Shown here piece after piece: positions 40,400 through 45,762 of a DNA stretch of 45,762 nt (its first letter is position 1; each line of letters begins with the position of its first letter). The notes below the pieces were generated by a model, which saw only the letters and a program-made list of their open reading frames with translations, was not told where the DNA came from and ran no database searches. Origin of the DNA: UBA2334 sp964396895 (GTDB lineage: Bacteria; Pseudomonadota; Gammaproteobacteria; Burkholderiales; Burkholderiaceae_C); NCBI GenBank assembly GCA_964396895.1, contig CAYNGJ010000027.1:1-45762 (forward strand). The letters are read 5' to 3'. Both the position numbers and the translations under genes were made by a program.

Positions 40400-41879
40400 C
40401 GGGCTCCCCGTCGTGTTCCCCCACCTGGATGTTCAGGCGGGCAATGCGGTAGCGGATCTGGCGCAGGTTCAGCCCCAGTTTGGCGGCAGCTGCCGTGCGG
40501 TTGCCTCGGGTTTCTTGCAGGGCCTGCACCAGGATGGCGCGCTCTTGCTCGTCCAGGTGTTGTTGCAGGTCGGCGGGGATGCCCTCGGGGGTCACGGGCG
40601 GCGCGTGGTCGGCCAATGCAGCCGGGGTGAGGGTCGCAGCGGCAGCTGCGGCCACAGCAGGTGGAGCGGCACCGGCCAGGGGGTCCAGCAGGTCGGCCAA
40701 CGTGATGTGCTGGCCGTCGCACAGCGCCAGCGCCCGGTGCAACAGGTTTTCCAGCTCGCGCACGTTGCCGGGAAACGGGTGCTGGTGCAGCCAGGATCTG
40801 GCGGTTTCGTCCAGCGGCAGGGGCGGCTGGTCGCTTTCCTGGCAGATGCGTTGCATGAGCGCCGCGACCAGATCGTCCAAGTCCTCGGGCCGCTCGCGCA
40901 GCGAGGGCAAGCGGATTTCGATGACATTGAGTCGGTAGTACAGGTCCTGGCGGAAGCGCTCGTCGGCCACGGCTTGCACCAGGTCTTTGTGGGTGGCGCA
41001 GAGGAGGCGGACGTCCACCTGCTCCTCCTGCACCCCACCCAGGGGGCGCACCCGCCGCTCCTGGATGACCCTCAGCAGCTTGGCCTGCATGGCCAGGGGC
41101 AGGTCGCCGATTTCGTCCAGAAACAGCGTGCCGCCCCGTGCCGCCGCGAAATACCCTTCGCGGTCGGTGGTGGCCCCGGTGTAGGCGCCCTTGCGGGCAC
41201 CGAAAAACTCGGCCTCGATCAGGGTGTCCGGGATGGCGCCGCAGTTCACCGCCACAAACGGGCCCGGTGCCCGGTGGCTCTCCCCGTGGATGGCGCGGGC
41301 CACCAGCTCTTTGCCCGTGCCAGATTCCCCCAGGATCATCACCGGGGCCATGCTGCTGGCCACCCGTGCGATGCGTTCGCGCACCAGGGTCATGACCTGC
41401 GAACCGCCCGCGAGTTTGCGCAACGGGGCGGCGGGGCTGGCGGCGCGGTTGGGCGCGGTGTTCGAGGGCGTGGGTGACGGCACCGCCGCCTGCCCAGCGG
41501 CCTGCAGCGCTGTGGCCACCACGGTGCGAAACTGTTTCAGGTCGACGGGTTTGGTCAGGTAGTCAAAAGCCCCGTGCTTCAGGGCCTCCACGGCGTTCTC
41601 GGCCGAGCCGTGGGCGGTGACCACAATGGCCCGCTCGCTGCGCCCTTGCTGGCCCAGCTCCCGTATGAGCTCCAGGCCCAGGCCGTCGGGCAGGCGCATG
41701 TCCGTGATGAGCAAGTCAAACGAGCCCTGGCGCAGGCTCTCCCTGGCCTCGGCCAGCGAGCCCGCCGCCTCTATTTGGTGGCCTTCGCGCAGCAGCGTCA
41801 GTTCGTACAGGGTGCGCAGGTCGGGCTCGTCGTCCACGACCAGGATGTGCGCCGCAGGGCGAGGGATGGCGGTTGTCAT
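40392..41879 (-). CDS. pilR: Sigma-54-dependent response regulator PilR
   Basis: 495-residue NtrC-class activator. Receiver domain (VDDEPDL, acceptor Asp in LLITDMRLPDG, Lys in YLTKPVDL), linker, AAA+ domain (Walker A GESGTGKE, GAYTGA loop contacting sigma-54, Walker B TLFLDEIGDLP, FRQDLYYRLNV) and a C-terminal Fis-type helix-turn-helix (GNRTAAAAKLGLNLRQIRYRI). The sigma-54 loop has Tyr instead of the usual Phe in GAFTGA, a tolerated variant. It controls pilin transcription in relatives. The start overlaps pilS by 4 bp. Confidence 0.95.
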   Translation of the reverse strand: MTTAIPRPAAHILVVDDEPDLRTLYELTLLREGHQIEAAGSLAEARESLRQGSFDLLITDMRLPDGLGLELIRELGQQGRSERAIVVTAHGSAENAVEALKHGAFDYLTKPVDLKQFRTVVATALQAAGQAAVPSPTPSNTAPNRAASPAAPLRKLAGGSQVMTLVRERIARVASSMAPVMILGESGTGKELVARAIHGESHRAPGPFVAVNCGAIPDTLIEAEFFGARKGAYTGATTDREGYFAAARGGTLFLDEIGDLPLAMQAKLLRVIQERRVRPLGGVQEEQVDVRLLCATHKDLVQAVADERFRQDLYYRLNVIEIRLPSLRERPEDLDDLVAALMQRICQESDQPPLPLDETARSWLHQHPFPGNVRELENLLHRALALCDGQHITLADLLDPLAGAAPPAVAAAAAATLTPAALADHAPPVTPEGIPADLQQHLDEQERAILVQALQETRGNRTAAAAKLGLNLRQIRYRIARLNIQVGEHDGEPDA

Positions 41880-43573
41880 GGCTCAGAGTCTGCCATTGCG
41901 GGTGGAATGGTCACAAAAAATTCGTTGCCCGACTGGCCTTGGTGCGCCACACGCCGGTAGTCCAGCCGGGCCTGGTAGCGGTCACACAGTTCTCGGCACA
42001 GGTACAGCCCCATGCCGCTGGAGCGGCTTTCGGACGAGAAGAAGGGCTCAAACAGGTGCCGTTTCACGCTGGGCTCCAGGGGCGCACCGTCGCTCCAGAC
42101 GGACAGCCTCAATTGGCCGTCGGTTTCTATCCGGGTGCCGACGCGGATGGCACCCGCTGCCTGGCTGGCGTACCGGCTGGCGTTGTCCAACAGGTTGACC
42201 AGGACCCGGCGCAGGTGCTCGGTGTCAAAGCGCACCTGCGCTGCGCCGCAGCCGGGCTGCCAGGCCACGCGGCGGGCATTGGTGTGCTGGGCGCACCATT
42301 CGTCCAGGTGCAGGCGAACCGAGGCGTCCAGCCCGATGGCCGGGGTGTTGGTCGGTGCCGGCTGGCCAGGCACGCGCACCACATTCAGCACATCGTCCAC
42401 GATGCGGTTGAGGCGCTGCGTGTGGTTGGCCACCATCTGCGCCAGGCGCAGCTGCTGGGGGTCTTGCAGGTCCTCCAGCAGCAATTCGTTGGCTTGGGCA
42501 ATCGCCGACAGCGGGTTGCGGATTTCATGCGCCACGGCCACCGACATGCGGCCCATGCCCGCCAGCTTCTCGGTGCGCACCCTGGCCTCCAGTTCATGCA
42601 GGTCTTCCAGAAACACCACGCACAGGCGGGTTGAGTCGTCTGCCTCGTGGGGGGGGACGGTGGCCGTGGGTCGGGTGCGCGCCCTCAGGCGCTGGCGGTG
42701 ACCGGGGTGGGCTTCGAGCAGCACCTCGGCCTGTTGGGGGGCTTGTCGTTCGAACGTGGCCTGCACCAGCTCATTCAGCGGGGCGCAGTGGGGCCGCTCG
42801 CCCAGCAGGAACAGGCTGGGCGCCGGGCCGTACTCGTCGCCCAGCATGTGGCGGGCGGCCGGGTTGGCGGTGCGCACCATGCCCCGCACATCCACCACCA
42901 CCACACCGTCGCTCATGGCGTCGATGATGAGCTCGTTCACCACCACCTGGGTGCGCGCCGCCAGTTGGCTGCGTTCGGATACCGCCTCTTCCCGTGCCAG
43001 ACGCAGGGCGAGTTGCCTCGCCAGCAGGGCCACCAGGAAAAAGCCCGTGCCGGTGATGGCGGTCTGAAACAGCCGGGACGTGGATTCGGCGTCGGTGAGC
43101 CAGGTGTTCCAGGCGGCCTCGCCCAGCATGAACAGCGTCACCAGGGCGGCGGTGGCCAGGCCCCGCTGCTGGGGCCCCAGAATGGCCGACATCAGCACCG
43201 GCAGCGCAAACAGCAGCGTGTAGTTCAGTCCCCCGTGCTGCAGCACCTGCAGTCCCGCGAACACCAGCATGTCCACCCCCACGGTCAGGGCCCACGGCAC
43301 ATGCCCCAGCCCATGGCGCAGGGGAGGGTGCAGTCGATGGCTGGCCACCACCACCGCCGCCAAATGCATGGCGCACAGACCCAGGCTCAGCAGGCTGGTG
43401 CTGGTGCCCAACAACAGCACCAGGCCTTGCAAAGCCAGCAGCACGCCCGCCACGGCCAAGCGAGCGCGCATCAGGGTGGGCCAGAAACGCTCGGCAGAGC
43501 GTTGCAGTGTGGCCGCGTCGGGTGATTCGGGCGCGGGGTTCAGGGAGGGCTGCGGCAACTGGGGTGGGGTCAT
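41876..43573 (-). CDS. pilS: Sensor histidine kinase PilS
   Basis: 565-residue inner-membrane kinase partner of PilR. About six membrane helices in the first 200 residues, then a PAS domain (IDAMSDGVVVVDVRGMVRTA), H-box VAVAHEIRNPLSAIAQ, and HATPase motifs (LVNLLDNASRYA, SSGMGLYLCREL). The start MTPPQLPQPS at 43573 gives the usual short cytoplasmic N-terminus; the open frame upstream overlaps the next gene. In Pseudomonas, PilS senses pilin in the membrane. Confidence 0.94.
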   Translation of the reverse strand: MTPPQLPQPSLNPAPESPDAATLQRSAERFWPTLMRARLAVAGVLLALQGLVLLLGTSTSLLSLGLCAMHLAAVVVASHRLHPPLRHGLGHVPWALTVGVDMLVFAGLQVLQHGGLNYTLLFALPVLMSAILGPQQRGLATAALVTLFMLGEAAWNTWLTDAESTSRLFQTAITGTGFFLVALLARQLALRLAREEAVSERSQLAARTQVVVNELIIDAMSDGVVVVDVRGMVRTANPAARHMLGDEYGPAPSLFLLGERPHCAPLNELVQATFERQAPQQAEVLLEAHPGHRQRLRARTRPTATVPPHEADDSTRLCVVFLEDLHELEARVRTEKLAGMGRMSVAVAHEIRNPLSAIAQANELLLEDLQDPQQLRLAQMVANHTQRLNRIVDDVLNVVRVPGQPAPTNTPAIGLDASVRLHLDEWCAQHTNARRVAWQPGCGAAQVRFDTEHLRRVLVNLLDNASRYASQAAGAIRVGTRIETDGQLRLSVWSDGAPLEPSVKRHLFEPFFSSESRSSGMGLYLCRELCDRYQARLDYRRVAHQGQSGNEFFVTIPPAMADSEP

Positions 43574-43607
43574 GGCGCAAGCGGGCCAGGCTGGCGCGTG
43601 AGGGGCC

Positions 43608-43847
43608 TCAGCCTTCGCTGGCCTGGCGGTGGGCCAAGCTGCAGTAAGTGCCGCGTTGACCGACCACCGCGTCTTGCTGAGGCAGGTGCACCCCGCAATG
43701 GGCACAGGCCACCATGTGGGCCACGGTGGGGGGCTGGGGTTTGGGTGGGGGGCGCTGGGCTTCTTGGTCGCGCGCCTCGGTGGCGCGGTTGTGCCGCCAC
43801 AACCAGATGGCGAACAGCACCACGCCCAGAACCAGCAAATACTTCAT
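43608..43847 (-). CDS. PP0621-type small membrane protein with zinc-ribbon-like tail
   Basis: 79-residue protein: N-terminal membrane helix MKYLLVLGVVLFAIWLW, Pro-rich linker, and a C-terminal cysteine motif (CAHCGVHLP then YCSLAH), like the PP0621 family found upstream of pilS in Pseudomonas and Burkholderiales. Function is unknown. It lies 34 bp before pilS and 44 bp after the CcsA-like gene on the same strand. Confidence 0.85.
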   Translation of the reverse strand: MKYLLVLGVVLFAIWLWRHNRATEARDQEAQRPPPKPQPPTVAHMVACAHCGVHLPQQDAVVGQRGTYCSLAHRQASEG

Positions 43848-43891
43848 GAATGCCCTCGAGGGTTGTTCCTGTGGGTGCGGGTGCCGCAGCT

Positions 43892-44689
43892 TCACGCCCG
43901 GTGAAGCACCACTTCCAGCACAAAACGCGAGCCCACATAGGCCAGCAACAGCAGGCCGGATCCGGCGTACAGCATGCGGGTGGCGGTGCGTCCCCGCCAG
44001 CCCAAGCGCCAGCGACCCAGCAGCAGCACGGCAAACACGGCCCACGACAGCACGGCGAACACACGCTTGTGGTCCCAGGTGATGCCGTGACCGTACAAAT
44101 GCTCAGCAAACCACCAACCGGCCCCCAGGGTGGCGGTCAGTAGCACAAAACCCGCTGTGACCAGCCGGAATGTGAGCCGTTCGATGGCCAGCAGGGGAAG
44201 GCTGCCTTCGCGCAGGGTGACACCCTCGCGCATGGCTTTTTCGGTGCGCTGCATCCACCAGGCATGCACCACCGCAGCGGCGATCAGGCCGTAGGCGGCA
44301 ATGCCCAGCGCCCAATGCAAGGGCAGCCAGGTGGATGGGATGGCTGGATACGGGGACCCTGGAAAGAGCAACGCCATCAGCACGGCTGCCATGCCCAGAC
44401 CCAACAATGCCGCCTTGGCCTTGAGTTGCGGGTAGATGTGACTTTCGATGGCATAGACCAGCGTGACCAGCCACGCCGTGACCGACAGCGCGGGGGCAAA
44501 ACCAAAGGTGGGGGGCACGGCCAACAGACTGCTGGCCAGCACCGCACCGTGCAGCAGCCAGGCCAGGGTGAGGCCGGTGCGCACCGTGCCACCCCCCCCA
44601 TGGCGCTGGGCCACGGCCACGGCGGCGTAACCCAAGGCCGCCGCCACCGAGAGCACGGTCGTCAACAGGGGGCTGGCGGCTAAAATCAT
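43892..44689 (-). CDS. CcsA/YpjD-type cytochrome c assembly family membrane protein
   Basis: 265-residue protein with about eight membrane helices, matching the inner-membrane cytochrome c assembly (CcsA/CcmC-like) family commonly encoded next to ffh. The conserved motif GITWDHKRVFAVLSW near the C-terminal third carries the WD and a possible heme-ligand His. Whether it takes part in heme delivery is unproven for this branch. The ATG at 44689 is preferred; a GTG at 44695 is also in frame. It is divergent from ffh. Confidence 0.88.
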   Translation of the reverse strand: MILAASPLLTTVLSVAAALGYAAVAVAQRHGGGGTVRTGLTLAWLLHGAVLASSLLAVPPTFGFAPALSVTAWLVTLVYAIESHIYPQLKAKAALLGLGMAAVLMALLFPGSPYPAIPSTWLPLHWALGIAAYGLIAAAVVHAWWMQRTEKAMREGVTLREGSLPLLAIERLTFRLVTAGFVLLTATLGAGWWFAEHLYGHGITWDHKRVFAVLSWAVFAVLLLGRWRLGWRGRTATRMLYAGSGLLLLAYVGSRFVLEVVLHRA

Positions 44690-44812
44690 CTGCACAGTTT
44701 AACGGTGAGCGGTGCAGCCTGTGGCGTTCAGGCCCATGCGGGTGAGCGGCCCCGCATGCGCTCACCGGCGTTGTTTTTGCTTTCCCACTTCCCCACCTCC
44801 CCCCTTCACACC

Positions 44813-45762
44813 ATGGCCTCAGCCCTTTCCGACAAACTGTCCCGCATCGTCAAGGAAATGCGGGGGCAGGCCCGCATCACCGAGGGCAACGTCACCGACA
44901 TGATGCGCGAGGTGCGCATGGCGCTGCTGGAGGCCGACGTGGCCTTGCCCGTGGTGCGCGACTTCATTGCTCGGGTCAAAGAAAAGGCGCTGGGGCAGGA
45001 GGTGGTGGGCTCGCTCACCCCTGGCCAGGCGCTGGTGGCCGTGGTCAACCGCGAACTGGTGGCCACCATCAGCGGCGGTGCCGGTGACGCACGGGCCCAC
45101 ACCGAACTCAATCTGGCCGCGCAGCCGCCCGCCGTGGTGTTGATGGCCGGTCTGCAGGGTGCCGGCAAAACCACCACCACCGCCAAACTGGCCAAACACC
45201 TGATTGAAAAGCGCAAGAAGAAGGTGCTGACGGTCTCGGGCGACGTGTACCGCCCAGCGGCCATCGAGCAGCTGAAAACCGTGACCAAACAGGCCGGGGC
45301 CGAGTGGTTCCCCAGCACACCTGACCAAAAACCGGTGGACATTGCGCTGGCGGCGCTCGATTACGCCCGCAAGCACCACTTTGACGTGTTGCTGGTGGAC
45401 ACGGCCGGCCGGTTGGCCATCGACGAAGCGTTGATGGCGGAAATCAAGGCGCTGCACGCCGCCATCAAGCCGGTGGAAACGCTGTTTGTGGTCGATGCCA
45501 TGCAGGGCCAGGACGCGGTCAACACGGCCAAGGCCTTCAAGGATGCGTTGCCGCTGACCGGCATCGTGCTCACCAAAACCGACGGCGACAGCCGGGGCGG
45601 TGCCGCACTGTCGGTGCGGCACATCACGGGTGTGCCCATCAAGTTCGCGGGCGTGAGCGAAAAAATCGATGGCCTGGAGGCCTTCGATGCCGAACGCCAC
45701 GCCGGGCGCATCCTGGGCATGGGCGACATCCTGGCGCTGGTCGAGCAGGTCACCGCCGGGGT
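44813..45762 (+). CDS. ffh: Signal recognition particle GTPase Ffh (3' truncated by window end)
   Basis: First 316 codons of Ffh, the SRP protein that with 4.5S RNA targets membrane proteins to FtsY and SecYEG. Visible are the N domain (SDKLSRIVKEMRGQARITEGNV) and the G domain: G1 GLQGAGKTTT, G3 DTAGRLAID, G4 TKTDGDSRGG, closing GVSEKIDGLEAFDAERHAGRILGMGD. The methionine-rich M domain lies past the window edge. The ATG at 44813 starts MASALSDKLSR. Confidence 0.96.
   Translation, partial: MASALSDKLSRIVKEMRGQARITEGNVTDMMREVRMALLEADVALPVVRDFIARVKEKALGQEVVGSLTPGQALVAVVNRELVATISGGAGDARAHTELNLAAQPPAVVLMAGLQGAGKTTTTAKLAKHLIEKRKKKVLTVSGDVYRPAAIEQLKTVTKQAGAEWFPSTPDQKPVDIALAALDYARKHHFDVLLVDTAGRLAIDEALMAEIKALHAAIKPVETLFVVDAMQGQDAVNTAKAFKDALPLTGIVLTKTDGDSRGGAALSVRHITGVPIKFAGVSEKIDGLEAFDAERHAGRILGMGDILALVEQVTAG

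Noticed and set aside
41210..41240. Tyr in the PilR GAFTGA loop as a loss-of-function change
   Set aside because: GAYTGA occurs as a tolerated variant in sigma-54 activators; all other motifs are intact.
1..45762. CRISPR array, tRNA/rRNA genes, insertion sequences, prophage or integrase
   Set aside because: Read for regular repeats, tRNA T-loops and transposase or integrase motifs; none found. The only dispersed repeats are the short elements reported above.

Overview
The window is high-GC chromosomal DNA that looks like a member of the Comamonadaceae (Burkholderiales, Betaproteobacteria). Evidence is the conserved order ampD-pilR-pilS-PP0621-type protein-ccsA-ffh, the folM-folB-ttcA block, a Pseudomonas/Burkholderiales-type glucose ABC transporter, and the general protein sequence style. 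No tRNA, rRNA, transposase, integrase or CRISPR array was seen.

Layout. 1-2.2 kb: the hsdM-hsdS end of a type I restriction-modification locus, with an HsdS only half the usual length and of lower GC, directly behind phoH. 3.3-7.5 kb: two tandem sensor-kinase genes, the first an in-frame deletion relic, plus a NarL-type regulator. 7.5-11 kb: ruvA and ruvB separated by a divergent alpha-carbonic anhydrase gene. 11-14.4 kb: a DUF4332 protein, a histidine phosphatase and a hybrid kinase whose phospho-acceptor His is Gln. 14.4-17.3 kb (minus strand): folM, folB, ttcA and a DUF4136 lipoprotein. 17.4-21.1 kb: midA, a DUF2905 protein, trxC and a membrane Ser/Thr kinase. 21.1-29.1 kb: a glucose-uptake locus (LacI regulator, outer-membrane porin, glucokinase, GtsABCD-type ABC transporter). 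29.2-33.8 kb (minus): a TctD/TctE-type two-component pair, cca, a GST and a CsoR/FrmR-family repressor. 34.0-36.0 kb: a divergent DUF302 lipoprotein and a FadL-type outer-membrane protein. 36.0-39.7 kb: an NDUFA9-like reductase, a soluble lytic transglycosylase and 5-formyl-THF cyclo-ligase. 39.8-45.8 kb: ampD, pilR, pilS, a small PP0621-type protein, a CcsA-like protein and the start of ffh.

The two most interesting signals are not genes. First, a family of short AT-rich elements (42-nt alignable core) occurs at least seven times. Three copies are intergenic. Four lie inside conserved housekeeping genes (folM, midA, gtsD, cca), always antisense to the gene, always without breaking the frame, and three of the four in the same reading frame. 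Second, ATACCC/GGGTAT half-sites occur in front of trxC and in the divergent region between the CsoR-family repressor and the DUF302 gene. This suggests one thiol or persulfide stress regulon linking thioredoxin-2, a GST, a DUF302 lipoprotein and an outer-membrane channel. Two independently degenerate histidine kinases, a half-size HsdS and a clean LacI-type operator in front of the porin are secondary points of interest.
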